Below, one piece after another: positions 1 to 9,067 of a stretch of 64,000 bases of DNA (its first letter is position 1; each line of letters begins with the position of its first letter). Below the pieces are notes generated by a model, which was not told where the DNA came from, made no database searches, and saw nothing but the letters and a program-made list of their open reading frames with translations. A program made the translations under genes and the position numbers. The DNA is taken from NCBI GenBank assembly GCA_021794095.1, contig JAJYRN010000004.1, positions 150,643-214,642 on the forward strand, read 5' to 3'. The stretch is from Acidobacteriota bacterium (GTDB lineage: Bacteria; Acidobacteriota; Holophagae; Holophagales; Holophagaceae).

Positions 1-1
1 G

Positions 2-1243
2 AACTACATCCTCTCCGTACAGCGGCGCCCCCGGTACGTCACCGAGCAGTGCATCGGGTGCATGGAATGTTCGGCCGCCTGCCCGGGCCGACGCCCCGAT
101 CCCTGGAATACCCGCGGGGAACTGGCCGCCATCCAGGTGCCCTTCAGCGGCGCCCTGCCCAGCATCCCCCACATTGATGCCGCCTCCTGCCTCCACCTCC
201 AGGGAGGGACCTGCGATGCCTGCGTGCAAGCCTGCCCGGTGGAGGGGGCCATCACCCTGGACCAGGCTCCAGAACGGCTGGAGGTCGAGGTGGGCGCCAT
301 CATCCTCGCCACGGGCGCCCTCGAGAAAGAGGGGGTTCCGGCCGCCTTCGCCGGCCTCCCGGACACGCTTTCCGCCTATGCCATGGAGCGCCTGCTGGCC
401 AGCAACGGGCCCACCGAGGGCCGGATCGAGACACCCGAGGGCCGGCCGCCCGCCTCCGTCGCCATCGTCCAGTGCGCCGGCTCCCTGGATCCAGCCGAGG
501 CCGCCTACTGCTCGGGAACCTGCTGCCAGGCGGCCCTGAAATACGAGCACATGCTCCACCAGAAGGAGCCCGCCCTGCCGGTCACGCGGCTGGTCCGCGA
601 GCAGGTGGCCCCGGGCCTGGACGCCGCGCACCTGGCCGCCCACGGGAGTGTGCCCGTGCGCTATGCCGGCCCTTCCGACTTGAGCGTCGAGGGTGCCGGA
701 GACAGCCGGTTGATCCGGGTGACCAGCACCGGAGCCACGGTGCCTGCGGAGCTGATCGTGCTGTGCCGGCCCATCGTGCCCGGAGCGGGAACCCCGGCCG
801 CCGCCCACACCTTCGAGGTCGGCACCACCCCGGAAGGGTTCCTGGCCCCCCGGCATGGCCTCTCCGCCCCCTGCACCAGCCTGCGCATGGGGATCTACCT
901 CGCGGGCTCCGCCCGTGGCCCCGGAGATCTCCGGGAAGCCTTCGCCTCCGGCACCGCCGCCGCGGGACTGGCCCTGTCCGATCTGGTGGAGGGCCGGGAT
1001 CTGGCCATCTCCCCGGAGCGGGCGGAGGTGCGCGAGACTGACTGCTCCGGGTGCCAGACCTGCCTGCCCGTATGCCCTTACTCCGCCCTCACCTGGGACG
1101 CGGATCTCCGGGTGGCCCGGGTGGCCGATCTGCTCTGCATGAGCTGCGGCACCTGCGTCGCCGCCTGTCCTTCGGGCGCGATCACGGGCCATGGCTTCAC
1201 CCGCGACATGCTGCGGCACGAACTGGAGGGGGTGCTGGCATGA
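2..1243 (+). CDS. HdrA-like iron-sulfur flavoprotein, 5' end missing
   Basis: This is the C-terminal part (about 413 residues) of a heterodisulfide reductase subunit A-like protein; the frame is open to the window edge, so the N-terminal FAD-binding region lies upstream. Four blocks are visible. The first is a ferredoxin-like CIGCMECSAACP near the visible N-terminus. The second is a CDACVQACP motif. The third is the HdrA flavin-domain signature ILATGALEKEG followed by VQCAGSLDP and a CSGTCC block. The last is a pair of C-terminal 4Fe-4S motifs, CSGCQTCLPVCP and CMSCGTCVAACP. HdrA proteins route electrons through FAD and several Fe-S clusters, often by flavin-based bifurcation. The stop overlaps the mvhD-like start (ATGA), so the two are translationally coupled. 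The physiological partner, such as an HdrBC or another hydrogenase, is not visible. Confidence 0.9.
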   Translation, partial: NYILSVQRRPRYVTEQCIGCMECSAACPGRRPDPWNTRGELAAIQVPFSGALPSIPHIDAASCLHLQGGTCDACVQACPVEGAITLDQAPERLEVEVGAIILATGALEKEGVPAAFAGLPDTLSAYAMERLLASNGPTEGRIETPEGRPPASVAIVQCAGSLDPAEAAYCSGTCCQAALKYEHMLHQKEPALPVTRLVREQVAPGLDAAHLAAHGSVPVRYAGPSDLSVEGAGDSRLIRVTSTGATVPAELIVLCRPIVPGAGTPAAAHTFEVGTTPEGFLAPRHGLSAPCTSLRMGIYLAGSARGPGDLREAFASGTAAAGLALSDLVEGRDLAISPERAEVRETDCSGCQTCLPVCPYSALTWDADLRVARVADLLCMSCGTCVAACPSGAITGHGFTRDMLRHELEGVLA

Positions 1244-1689
1244 CTTCGGTGATATCCCCCGAGGCCACAGGCTCCATCGCGCGGCCGCCCATGCTCAAGG
1301 TGGTCGCCTTCCTGTGCAACTGGTGTTCCTATGCCGGAGCCGACAAGGCGGGCACCAACCAGCTCGCGATCCCCCCCGAACTCTCGGTGGTGCGGGTGAT
1401 GTGCTCGGGGCGGGTGGAGCCCACGCTGATCCTCGAAGCCTTCCAGAAAGGCGCGGACGGCGTGATGGTGCTCGCCTGCCATCCGGGCGACTGCCATTAC
1501 AAAGAGGGAAATCTGCGGGCCTTCTGCCGGGCCGAACTGCTGGAGCGCCTCATCCCCCAGCTGGGGGTGGACCCCCTCCGCTTCAGGTTCGATTACATCT
1601 CCGCGGCAGAGAGCGATAAATTTGCACAGATCACCCGCAGCTTTGTGGATGGACTCAGCCGGATTCAGAAGACCGCTGCCGCGAGGTAG
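1240..1689 (+). CDS. MvhD/FlpD-family hydrogenase-delta-like subunit
   Basis: A 149-residue protein of the methyl-viologen-reducing hydrogenase delta (MvhD/FlpD) family. These small 2Fe-2S proteins pass electrons between a hydrogenase or dehydrogenase and HdrA. The family cysteines are present: C26 and C29 in CNWCSYAG, C55 in VMCSGR, and C80 and C85 in CHPGDCHY, followed by EGN. The ATG overlaps the stop of the HdrA-like gene by 4 bases, which selects this start over a longer upstream open frame. Pairing with HdrA is the usual arrangement for the family. Which donor it serves here is unknown. Confidence 0.9.
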   Translation: MTSVISPEATGSIARPPMLKVVAFLCNWCSYAGADKAGTNQLAIPPELSVVRVMCSGRVEPTLILEAFQKGADGVMVLACHPGDCHYKEGNLRAFCRAELLERLIPQLGVDPLRFRFDYISAAESDKFAQITRSFVDGLSRIQKTAAAR

Positions 1690-1704
1690 CGCAGGGAGGA
1701 AGAC

Positions 1705-1926
1705 ATGACCACACAAACCCTGGACTGCAAGGGACTGAAATGTCCCCACCCCGTCCTCCAGGTCCGGCTCACCGCCACGCGCCTGAAGGCGGGCGATCTC
1801 ATCGAGGTGGTGGCGGATTGCTCGACCTTCGAGAAGGATCTGAGGGACTACTGCGCCCAGGCCAAGCGCACGCTCCTGTGGATCCGCCAGGAAGGCACGG
1901 CCCAGAGGGCCCAGGTCAAACTGTAG
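1705..1926 (+). CDS. TusA/SirA-like sulfur carrier protein
   Basis: A 73-residue protein with the sulfurtransferase TusA/YedF/SirA fold signature: LDCKGLKCPHP, with the conserved CPxP cysteine at about residue 13, then a glycine-aspartate turn (KAGDLIEV). TusA-like proteins carry a persulfide on this cysteine. A GGAGG ribosome-binding site lies about 5 bases before the ATG, and the gene follows the mvhD-like gene by 15 bases, so it is probably co-transcribed. A TusA next to an HdrA-MvhD pair points to sulfur-linked electron transfer rather than tRNA thiolation. That functional reading is an inference. Confidence 0.88.
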   Translation: MTTQTLDCKGLKCPHPVLQVRLTATRLKAGDLIEVVADCSTFEKDLRDYCAQAKRTLLWIRQEGTAQRAQVKL

Positions 1927-1944
1927 ACGCGGGGCGGGCGCGCC

Positions 1945-2871
1945 TCACCACTGGCGCTGGGTGGCGGGAGAGCAGGCCACCAGGGAACCCCCCTCGCCGT
2001 GGACGGGTTCAAAGGCCGACATGAGGGCCACGCGGCCGGGGCCCTGGAGCCGCAGCCAGGTGTAGCGCTGGGCCCAGGCGCCATAGGCGCTCCAGGTGGT
2101 GGCCGGATGCTCGAAGTGGAGCTGCATGCCGACCGCCGGATCCTTGTAGAGCAGCGCCGTGGGCTTGACCAGGATGAACTGGCCCTCGGCCAGGTTCCGG
2201 ACGAAGACGTTGCCCGACGCGTGGAGCACCAGGAGGCCGGGCCGAGAACCTGCGGAGAAGCGGTCCATGAACAGCCCCAGGGGGCGGTGGATCTCTGTTT
2301 CCCGGTCGTTGCCCCGCTGGGTCTGGACCTTGTACCAGATGTCGGTCTGGAACCAGTCGTAGGCCACGGCGTCCGTGGCGAAGACCAGCAGGTGCTCCCG
2401 CACGTCCACGACCTCGCCCGGCTGGAGGGGCAGGGCCAGCAGCTCGCCCGGCGCGTCCCGCGAGAAGGCGATGCGGCCGGGGCCCTTGGCTTCGGCCATG
2501 ACGATGGGCATCCCCGCCAGCACCCGCTTGAAGGCGCCCTTCATGGACATGGCCCCCACGTGGAGGCCCGGCTCCATCCAGAGGAGCATGTGGTGCGCGA
2601 AATAGACCCCGTCCCCGGCCGCCAGATCCGCCTTCACCGCCGGCACGTACGATCCCGAAATACGGCAGTGCGAACCGCCGAACTGGACCTTGGCCTCTCC
2701 CTTCTGGCCGGGCACTTCGGCCCACCGCGCCGGGGAGACGAGGGCCCGGACATCCACCGGACCGCCGCACTGGGGGCAGGTGCCGGAACGCCCGTCGCTC
2801 TTGAGGGCGCAGTAGGGACAGGTGTAGCGGGGGGCGTCCCCGGAAGGGGCCTGCGGGCTGCGAATCTCCAT
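1945..2871 (-). CDS. AIM24-family protein with N-terminal zinc ribbon (copy 2)
   Basis: A 308-residue protein with an N-terminal zinc ribbon (C18, C21, C32, C35; CPYC...CPQC) followed by an AIM24 (former DUF124) beta-rich domain. The family is recognised by AGDGVYFAHHMLLW, a GPGRIAFSRD block, and a late MDRF...PGLLVLHASGNVF block. The biochemical role of AIM24 proteins in bacteria is not established. It is the second gene of a two-gene operon with the paralogue at 2881-3735, separated by 9 bases, with a GGAGG ribosome-binding site before the ATG. It ends convergently with the TusA-like gene. Confidence 0.85.
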   Translation of the reverse strand: MEIRSPQAPSGDAPRYTCPYCALKSDGRSGTCPQCGGPVDVRALVSPARWAEVPGQKGEAKVQFGGSHCRISGSYVPAVKADLAAGDGVYFAHHMLLWMEPGLHVGAMSMKGAFKRVLAGMPIVMAEAKGPGRIAFSRDAPGELLALPLQPGEVVDVREHLLVFATDAVAYDWFQTDIWYKVQTQRGNDRETEIHRPLGLFMDRFSAGSRPGLLVLHASGNVFVRNLAEGQFILVKPTALLYKDPAVGMQLHFEHPATTWSAYGAWAQRYTWLRLQGPGRVALMSAFEPVHGEGGSLVACSPATQRQW

Positions 2872-2880
2872 GGCGCCCTC

Positions 2881-3735
2881 CTACTCCCCGGTGGCGTGGT
2901 GGACGTACATGGACTGGATGCCGACCCGGCCCGGGCCGGTCATCCGCGCCAGGCTCATCCCGAAGCCGCCCAGCAACCCGGAGGTGAGCTTCTGGCGCTG
3001 CACCTCCATGGTCACGCTGGCGTCCTTGTACAGGAAGGCACCCGGCTCGACAAGGATGCTCTCGCCCGCTTTCAGGGTCCGCTCGAACACGTTGCCGTAG
3101 CCGTGGAGGACGAGCAGGCCCGGAACCTGGCTCGTGACGAAGCGGTCCATGAACATGCCCTGCCCGCCGAAGAGGATGTTGGCCAGGCCCTTGATGCGCA
3201 CGTAGGAGTACTGGATGGTGTGCGAAGCCAGCAGGAACGCGTGCTCCCGCACATCCATCTCCATCCCGGGGTGGAGCGGCAGAACCACCAGCTCGCCCGT
3301 GGCATCCCGCGAGAAGGCGATGCGGCCTTCCCCGGAGGCCACACTGATGATGAAGGGCATGCCCGCCAGTGCCCGCTTGAGGCCCCCGGGCAGTTGCAAC
3401 GTGGTCAGCGGCACGGCCTCGTCCTTCCAGAGCATGACGTGGTGCTCGAAATAGACCGAATCGCCCCGGCCGAGGTGGATCTCGGCCACCGGCACGATTT
3501 CGCCCTCCACCTGGCAGGTGCTCTGGCCGAAGTGGATCTCGGTCATGTCCCGCAGACGGGGCGCCTCGCGCCAGCCCGATTCGCTCACCAGGTTGCGGAG
3601 GTCCAGCGGCGCCCCGCAGGACTGGCAGTTCCGGGCATCCTTCGGGTTCTGCCCCTGGCACCAGGTGCATTGGATCCGCTCCAGGGGAGCCGACGGGGCC
3701 CCTCCTTCCGACGGGCTGTGGAGACCTTCCATCAT
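2881..3735 (-). CDS. AIM24-family protein with N-terminal zinc ribbon (copy 1)
   Basis: A 284-residue paralogue of the downstream gene. It has a zinc ribbon at residues 23-40 (CTWC...CQSC) and then an AIM24 domain with GDSVYFEHHVMLW, GEGRIAFSRDATGE and MDRFV...PGLLVLHGYGNVFER. The matching blocks and order show that the pair arose by duplication. A strong GGAGGAGG ribosome-binding site precedes the start, and a second ATG lies one codon further in. It is the first gene of the pair. There is no signal peptide and no obvious membrane segment. The function is unknown. Confidence 0.85.
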   Translation of the reverse strand: MMEGLHSPSEGGAPSAPLERIQCTWCQGQNPKDARNCQSCGAPLDLRNLVSESGWREAPRLRDMTEIHFGQSTCQVEGEIVPVAEIHLGRGDSVYFEHHVMLWKDEAVPLTTLQLPGGLKRALAGMPFIISVASGEGRIAFSRDATGELVVLPLHPGMEMDVREHAFLLASHTIQYSYVRIKGLANILFGGQGMFMDRFVTSQVPGLLVLHGYGNVFERTLKAGESILVEPGAFLYKDASVTMEVQRQKLTSGLLGGFGMSLARMTGPGRVGIQSMYVHHATGE

Positions 3736-3836
3736 CCGGCACCTCCTCCAGGGTTATCCCGATCTGGCAAAGTGCCCAAGACTAAGACGAAGTCGCAGTG
3801 TTTGCCTACTGGAAAACAGCCAGGCAGGCGCCTGGC

Positions 3837-4622
3837 CTATCTCGGCCCCTCGATCGCACGCCGGCGCACGGTGCCATTGCCCGCGGCGATGTAGCGGCGG
3901 ATGCCCTGGACGATGGCATCCGCCACCCGAGCCACGAACCTGGGGTTCCGGAGCTTCCGCTCCTCCCGGGGGTTGGAGATGAAGGCGACCTCCACGAGGA
4001 CGGCCGGCATGGCGGCGCCCCGCAGGACGATGAAGGGCGCCTGTTTGACACCCCGCTCCTTGATGCCCGCCAGGCGGTTGAGCGCGTTCTGGATGTCCAC
4101 CGCCAGGCGCTCGGAATCCTGGAGGTAGGCCTGCTGGGCCAGGTCATCCAGGATGCTGGCCACCACGCCATCGGAACCGGAGGCCGGTTTCGCGCCGGCG
4201 CTCGCGTTCTCCTCGGCCGCCAGTTCATCGTTGTCGCCCTGGCCCAGGCTGAGGAAGTAGACCTCCGATCCCCGGGCGGACCGGGCCCGTGCGGCGTTCA
4301 GATGGAGGCTGATGAACAGATCGTCGCCATCCTCGTTGGCTTTCTTGGCCCGGTCCCAGAGGGGGATGAAGGTGTCATTGTCCCGGGTGTAGTCCACCCG
4401 GAACCCCGCGGCCTTGAGCCGGGCACCCACGTCCAGGGCGATCTTGAGGGCCGCGCGCTTCTCCAGCAGCCCCCGGGGCCCGTGGGCCCCCTGGTCCTGG
4501 CCGCCGTGGCCAGGATCCAGCATGATCCGGAAGGGGCGCGGGCGGGGATGGACCGGCTTGGGAGGATGGCCCCATGCCAGTAGGCTGAAGGTGGCGGGCA
4601 GAATGCCCGGGAGTCGGATCAT
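3837..4622 (-). CDS. N-acetylmuramoyl-L-alanine amidase (Amidase_3)
   Basis: A zinc-dependent cell-wall amidase that cleaves the bond between N-acetylmuramic acid and L-alanine, of the AmiA/B/C type. The catalytic blocks are MLDPGHGGQDQGA (first zinc histidine), EKRAALKIA (zinc glutamate), FISLHLNA (zinc histidine) and LVEVAFISN near the C-terminus (catalytic glutamate). A short hydrophobic N-terminus (MIRLPGILPATFSLLAWG) suggests export. The start is uncertain: the ATG chosen at 4622 overlaps the divergent hisS ATG, while an in-frame ATG at 4643 would add seven residues and run 23 bases into hisS. Neither has a clear ribosome-binding site. Confidence 0.88.
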   Translation of the reverse strand: MIRLPGILPATFSLLAWGHPPKPVHPRPRPFRIMLDPGHGGQDQGAHGPRGLLEKRAALKIALDVGARLKAAGFRVDYTRDNDTFIPLWDRAKKANEDGDDLFISLHLNAARARSARGSEVYFLSLGQGDNDELAAEENASAGAKPASGSDGVVASILDDLAQQAYLQDSERLAVDIQNALNRLAGIKERGVKQAPFIVLRGAAMPAVLVEVAFISNPREERKLRNPRFVARVADAIVQGIRRYIAAGNGTVRRRAIEGPR

Positions 4623-5868
4623 GGCCCAGTCGGTGAAAGGCATGCGGGATCTTTTTGGAGCGGAGCTCCGCTGGTTCCAGCATATCGAGGATGCGGCCCG
4701 CCGCGTGTTCGGCCGTCACGGCTATGGGGAGATCCGCACCCCCATCCTGGAGGAGCTGGAGGTCTTCAAGCGCAGCGTGGGCGAAAGCTCCGACATCGTG
4801 AACAAGGAGATGTACGAGTTCACGGACAAGGGCGGCCGTCAGGTGGTCATGCGCCCGGAGAACACCGCCGGCGTGGTGCGGGCCGCCATCCAGCACAAAC
4901 TGCTGGCCTCGAGCGATCCCGTCCTGTTCTATTACATCGGCCCGCAGTTCCGCTACGAGCGCATGCAGACCGGCCGCTACCGCCAGTTCTGGCAGATCGG
5001 CGCCGAGAGCTTCGGCGTGGCCACGCCCGAAAGCGAGGCCGAATCCCTGCTCATGCTCCACGGCTTCCTCACGGAACTGGGCCTCAAGCACCTGGTCTTC
5101 TCCATCAACTCCGTGGGCACGCCCGAATCCAGGCCCGCCTTCCACGCGGCCTTCCGGGCCTTCTTCGCGGCACGGGAAGATCAGTTCTGTTCCGATTGTC
5201 ATCGGCGCATTGAATCCAATCCGCTGCGCGTGCTGGATTGCAAGAATGAAAAATGCCAAATGGCGCTGGAGGGGCACCCGGTCATCACCGATCACCTGGA
5301 TGAGGCCTCGGCCAAGCACCACGCCCGCCTCAAGGCCCTGCTGACCGAGCTGGCGATCCCCTTCGAGGAGAACCCGCGCCTGGTGCGCGGGCTGGACTAC
5401 TACACCCGCACCGCCTTCGAGGTGCTCAGTTCCGACCTGGGCGCCCAGAGCGCCCTGTTGGGCGGCGGGCGCTATGACGGCCTGGTGAAGCAGTTGGGCG
5501 GCCCCGAGGTGCCCGCCTTCGGGTGGGCCATCGGCCTGGACCGCCTGGCCATGGTGCTTCAGCAGGTGCGCGGCGAGGCCCCCTTCGCACCACCGGCCCT
5601 GCTCATCCCCCTGGGCGAGCGGGCCGCCACGGAGGCCCTGAAGCTGGCCCGCACCCTCTGGGAGGCCGGCCTTCCCGTCCAACTTGAGACCCGCGGCGGC
5701 GCCCTCAAGAAGGCCCTGGCCACGGCGAACCGGACGGGGGTGCAGACGGTCCTGATCCTGGGCGAGGGCGAACTGGACAGCGGCACCCTCACCGTCAAGC
5801 ACATGGCGACGGGCGCGCAGGAGACCTGGCCCCTGACTGAAACCGCCTCTCGGTTGAAGGCCCTCTAA
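4621..5868 (+). CDS. hisS: histidyl-tRNA synthetase
   Basis: A 415-residue class II aminoacyl-tRNA synthetase that charges tRNA-His. The family blocks are in order: KGMRDLFGAEL at the N-terminus, TPILEELEVFKRSVGE, the motif 2 region FRYERMQTGRYRQFWQ, the histidine-binding block LVRGLDYYTRTAFEV, motif 3 (GGGRYDGLVKQLGG...GWAIGLDRL) and a C-terminal anticodon-binding domain. The length is normal. The ATG at 4621 is chosen because homologues start just before the KGMRDL block; longer frames upstream are antisense to the amidase. It ends convergently, 18 bases from the thioredoxin-fold gene. Confidence 0.97.
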   Translation: MAQSVKGMRDLFGAELRWFQHIEDAARRVFGRHGYGEIRTPILEELEVFKRSVGESSDIVNKEMYEFTDKGGRQVVMRPENTAGVVRAAIQHKLLASSDPVLFYYIGPQFRYERMQTGRYRQFWQIGAESFGVATPESEAESLLMLHGFLTELGLKHLVFSINSVGTPESRPAFHAAFRAFFAAREDQFCSDCHRRIESNPLRVLDCKNEKCQMALEGHPVITDHLDEASAKHHARLKALLTELAIPFEENPRLVRGLDYYTRTAFEVLSSDLGAQSALLGGGRYDGLVKQLGGPEVPAFGWAIGLDRLAMVLQQVRGEAPFAPPALLIPLGERAATEALKLARTLWEAGLPVQLETRGGALKKALATANRTGVQTVLILGEGELDSGTLTVKHMATGAQETWPLTETASRLKAL

Positions 5869-5886
5869 GGAGCTGGAAGGGGCCGA

Positions 5887-6588
5887 TCAGGAACCCGTGG
5901 TGGATTCCGACTTGGTCGGGCCCTTCTCCTTTTTCTCCGGCGCCGGGGCTGGAGCCGGGATGGGATGGAGCGGCTCATCATAAACGCGCTGAAGGCACTG
6001 GGCGAGTTCGCCGGGCTTGAATCCGAAACTCCTCGCCGCCACGCGCCCCTCGCGGTCCAGGATGAAGAAGGTGGGGAGCGCCGGGACGACCTTCATGAGC
6101 AGATAGACCCCATCCGGCCCCTTGTCTGGCGTGTACACCTGCACCCCGGCCATGGCCTGTCGCACCCGCTGTTGATTCAGGAAGGGTTCAATGGTCTGCC
6201 AGCGCTCCGCATCGAAGTTGACCGGAAAGACCGCGAATCCGAACTGGGCCGTCTTGTGCCACAACTGGGCCATCTCGCTGAGCAGGAACAATGACGGCTC
6301 GCAGTGGGTGCTCCACAGGCCGATCACGATGGGCTTTCCCTTCAGTTGGCTCATTACAGTGGGCTTGTTCTCCTTGTCGAAGACCTTGAAGGTGCTCGCG
6401 TCCTTGCGCTGCCCCACCGGGAAGAACTCCGTGCCCGTCTGCCAGGTCACCCGGCTGGTCGGCTGAAAGGGGGAGGACCCGCGCTGATCCTGTCTGGGAC
6501 AGAAATTCCAGGTCTTGTTGTACGTGACGTAGCGGTCCTGGGCCATCAGGCCCACGGCGCAGAACAATATGAACAGCGCGCGCTTCAT
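5887..6588 (-). CDS. secreted thioredoxin-fold (TlpA-like) protein with single active-site Cys
   Basis: A 233-residue exported protein with a signal peptide (MKRALFILFCAVGLMAQ) and a TlpA/AhpC-like thioredoxin fold at about residues 75-210 (LKGKPIVIGLW, then VVPALPTFFILDREGRV with the cis-proline). The position of the usual CxxC reads STHCEPS, so only C96 remains and the second cysteine is serine. That argues against ordinary disulfide reductase activity and allows a peroxiredoxin-like, metal- or heme-handling, or single-cysteine role. The tail is rich in proline, alanine and lysine. The ATG at 6588 is chosen for its AGGAG ribosome-binding site and signal peptide; a longer frame extends upstream. 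Confidence 0.8.
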   Translation of the reverse strand: MKRALFILFCAVGLMAQDRYVTYNKTWNFCPRQDQRGSSPFQPTSRVTWQTGTEFFPVGQRKDASTFKVFDKENKPTVMSQLKGKPIVIGLWSTHCEPSLFLLSEMAQLWHKTAQFGFAVFPVNFDAERWQTIEPFLNQQRVRQAMAGVQVYTPDKGPDGVYLLMKVVPALPTFFILDREGRVAARSFGFKPGELAQCLQRVYDEPLHPIPAPAPAPEKKEKGPTKSESTTGS

Positions 6589-6855
6589 GGCTGCACTCCT
6601 AGTTTGGTATGGGGAATGAAGGCCGAATTTTAACCTGAGTCGCAGGCTAAGGGCAAACGGGGATGCGTGCCCATGGGCAGGAGCCCACATCCCGACAAAA
6701 ATCCCCAAATGCCAGACTTATCCGGTAAACTATTTTTCTTCGTGATCGCAGGCGACCGCCGGTCTCCGCCTCTTTTCAGTCCGAACGTCCTCTTCATGCC
6801 CTGACCGGGCCCCCGAAACCCTGATTCCGCGGGCGGGCCCCACCAGGAGCACCTG

Positions 6856-8130
6856 ATGTCCTTCGAATCCCTCGGGCTGATGCCCGAGCTTCTGCGCGCC
6901 GTACGCGAGCAGGGCTACGAAACCCCCACCCCCATCCAGGCCCAGGCCATTCCCATCGTGCTGGAAGGCCGCGACCTCATGGGCCGCGCCCAGACCGGCA
7001 CCGGCAAGACGGCCGGCTTCACCCTGCCCATGCTGCAGCGGCTGGCGCACCATGCCAGCACCTCGACCTCACCGGCGCGCCACCCCATTCGCGCCCTCAT
7101 CCTCACCCCCACCCGCGAGCTGGCCATGCAGGTGGAGGAGAGCGTCCGCACCTACGGCCGCCACATCCCCCTGCGTTCCACCACCATCTTCGGCGGCGTG
7201 AACATCAATCCCCAGACCAAGGCTCTGCGGGCCGGGGTCGAGATCCTCGTGGCCACGCCCGGCCGCCTGCTGGACCACCAGCAGCAGGGCAACCTCAACT
7301 TCAGCCAGCTGGAAGTCGTGGTCCTTGACGAGGCCGACCGGATGCTCGACATGGGTTTCATCCGCGACATCCGCAAGATCATCGGCCTGCTGCCCGCCCA
7401 GCGGCAGACCCTTCTGTTCTCAGCCACCTTCACGGACGAGATCAAGCAACTGGCCAGCGCCTTCCTGAAGAATCCCGCCCTGGTGGAAGTCACCCCGCGC
7501 AACTCGGCGGCGGAGTTGGTTCACCAGGTGGTGCATCCCGTGGACCGCGAGCGCAAGCGTGCCCTGCTGGCCCACCTCATCCAAAGCCGCGGGCTGGAGC
7601 AGGTGCTGGTCTTCACCCGCACCAAGCACGGCGCCAACCGGCTTTCGGAACAGCTCGACAAGGATGGCATCAGCTCCATGGCCATCCACGGCAACAAGAG
7701 CCAGCCCCAGCGCATCAAGGCTCTGGCCGATTTCAAGAAGGGCGCCGTCCGGGTGCTCGTGGCCACGGACATCGCCGCCCGGGGCCTGGACATTGACCAG
7801 TTGCCCCATGTGGTGAACTACGAGCTGCCCCAGGTGCCCGAGGACTACATCCACCGCATCGGCCGCACGGGCCGCGCGGGGAGCGAGGGCGAGGCCCTCT
7901 CGCTCGTCTGCGTGGATGAGCAGCGGCTGCTCAAGGACATCGAGAAGCTGCTCCGCAAGGATCTGCCGAAGCAGGTGGTGACGGGTTACGCGCCGGATCC
8001 CAGCATTCCAGCGGAACCCATCGAGAACGGCCGGAGATCCAGCCGGCCTGCGGGCGGACGCCCTGCCGGACGCCCCGGCGGCCGCGCCTCCGCGCCCCGG
8101 CCGCGACGCTCCGGTGGCCGGGCGGAATAA
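6856..8130 (+). CDS. DEAD-box ATP-dependent RNA helicase (RhlE-like)
   Basis: A 424-residue RNA helicase. The motifs are in order: [14 protein letters not shown] with the Q motif ([10 protein letters not shown]), Walker [29 protein letters not shown] in [39 protein letters not shown] and [10 protein letters not shown]. The C-terminus is a basic Arg/Gly/Pro-rich tail, as in RhlE-type helicases that act in ribosome assembly and RNA turnover. A CAGGAG-like ribosome-binding site precedes the ATG. The 147-base stretch upstream contains an AT-rich patch around 6715-6740 that may hold the promoter, but no convincing -35/-10 pair was found. Confidence 0.95.
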   Translation: MSFESLGLMPELLRAVREQGYETPTPIQAQAIPIVLEGRDLMGRAQTGTGKTAGFTLPMLQRLAHHASTSTSPARHPIRALILTPTRELAMQVEESVRTYGRHIPLRSTTIFGGVNINPQTKALRAGVEILVATPGRLLDHQQQGNLNFSQLEVVVLDEADRMLDMGFIRDIRKIIGLLPAQRQTLLFSATFTDEIKQLASAFLKNPALVEVTPRNSAAELVHQVVHPVDRERKRALLAHLIQSRGLEQVLVFTRTKHGANRLSEQLDKDGISSMAIHGNKSQPQRIKALADFKKGAVRVLVATDIAARGLDIDQLPHVVNYELPQVPEDYIHRIGRTGRAGSEGEALSLVCVDEQRLLKDIEKLLRKDLPKQVVTGYAPDPSIPAEPIENGRRSSRPAGGRPAGRPGGRASAPRPRRSGGRAE

Positions 8131-8172
8131 CGCCCCCCAACCTCCGGTATCATCAGGATTCCCGGAGTCCAG

Positions 8173-9048
8173 ATGCGTGTACTCTTATCCGCCCTTCTTC
8201 TGCTCGGTTGTCTGACGCTCTCGGCGGCGCCTCCGCCCCTGCCGATCAGCCCCTCGGACGACTACGTATTCCCCCAGATGAGCCCCTGGGCCAGTGTCCA
8301 GCAGACCATCGGCACCACCGTCATCGCCATTGACTACCACCGGCCCGCGGTGCGGGGCCGCCAGATCTGGGGCAAGCTCGTCCCCTACAACCAGGTGTGG
8401 CGCGCGGGCGCCAATGAGGCGACCACCATCCGCTTCAGTGATCCCGTGCGGATCGGAAACCACCAGGTGAAGGCCGGTACCTATGCCCTGTTCATGCTGC
8501 CCCGCCAGGGCGCCTGGACCGTGATCCTGAACCGGCGCGCCAAGCAGTGGGGCGCCTTCGAATATGATCCACGCCTGGATGTCCTGCGCCTCGATGTCCA
8601 GCCCCGCACCACCCCCTACACCGAGTGGCTCACCTACGCGCTGGATCCCACCAGTGATTCCACCGCGTACGTGGAGCTGCTCTGGGACCGGTTGAGGGTG
8701 AGCTTCCTCGTGGAAGTGGATGTGGAAGGCATGGCTGCCGCCCGCATGAAGAAGCTTTTCGCCAAGCATCCCAACGACTGGCGGGTGTACGCCGAAGCTG
8801 CGGACTACGGCCTCCAGCAGACGGTGCCCCTCCGTCAGGCCATCGGCTGGGCAGACCACTCCCTGGCCCTCCAGGTGAATCCCACCAACCTGGCCGTCAA
8901 GGCGCGCCTGCTCCACGAGGCCGGGCAGAAGGCCGAGTCCCAGGCCCTGATGGAACGCGCCCTGCGCCTGGCCCAGTCCCGCAAGGCCCCCCCCACGGTC
9001 ACGGGCCCCCTCGAAAAAGACCTTTCTTACTGGAAACAGGGAGGATGA
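8173..9048 (+). CDS. secreted DUF2911-domain protein
   Basis: A 291-residue protein with a signal peptide (MRVLLSALLLLGCLTLSAAP) and a DUF2911 domain at about residues 40-185. The typical blocks are SVQQTIGTTVIAIDYHRP, VRGRQIWGKLVPYNQVWRAG, NEATTI, KAGTYALFMLP and WTVILNR. The C-terminal 100 residues look helical and TPR-like (AVKARLLHEAGQKAES). The domain occurs widely in Bacteroidetes and Acidobacteria, with no proven function. It starts 42 bases after the helicase and ends 55 bases before the MarR gene. Confidence 0.85.
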   Translation: MRVLLSALLLLGCLTLSAAPPPLPISPSDDYVFPQMSPWASVQQTIGTTVIAIDYHRPAVRGRQIWGKLVPYNQVWRAGANEATTIRFSDPVRIGNHQVKAGTYALFMLPRQGAWTVILNRRAKQWGAFEYDPRLDVLRLDVQPRTTPYTEWLTYALDPTSDSTAYVELLWDRLRVSFLVEVDVEGMAAARMKKLFAKHPNDWRVYAEAADYGLQQTVPLRQAIGWADHSLALQVNPTNLAVKARLLHEAGQKAESQALMERALRLAQSRKAPPTVTGPLEKDLSYWKQGG

Positions 9049-9067
9049 ACATTATCCCCAATCAGGA

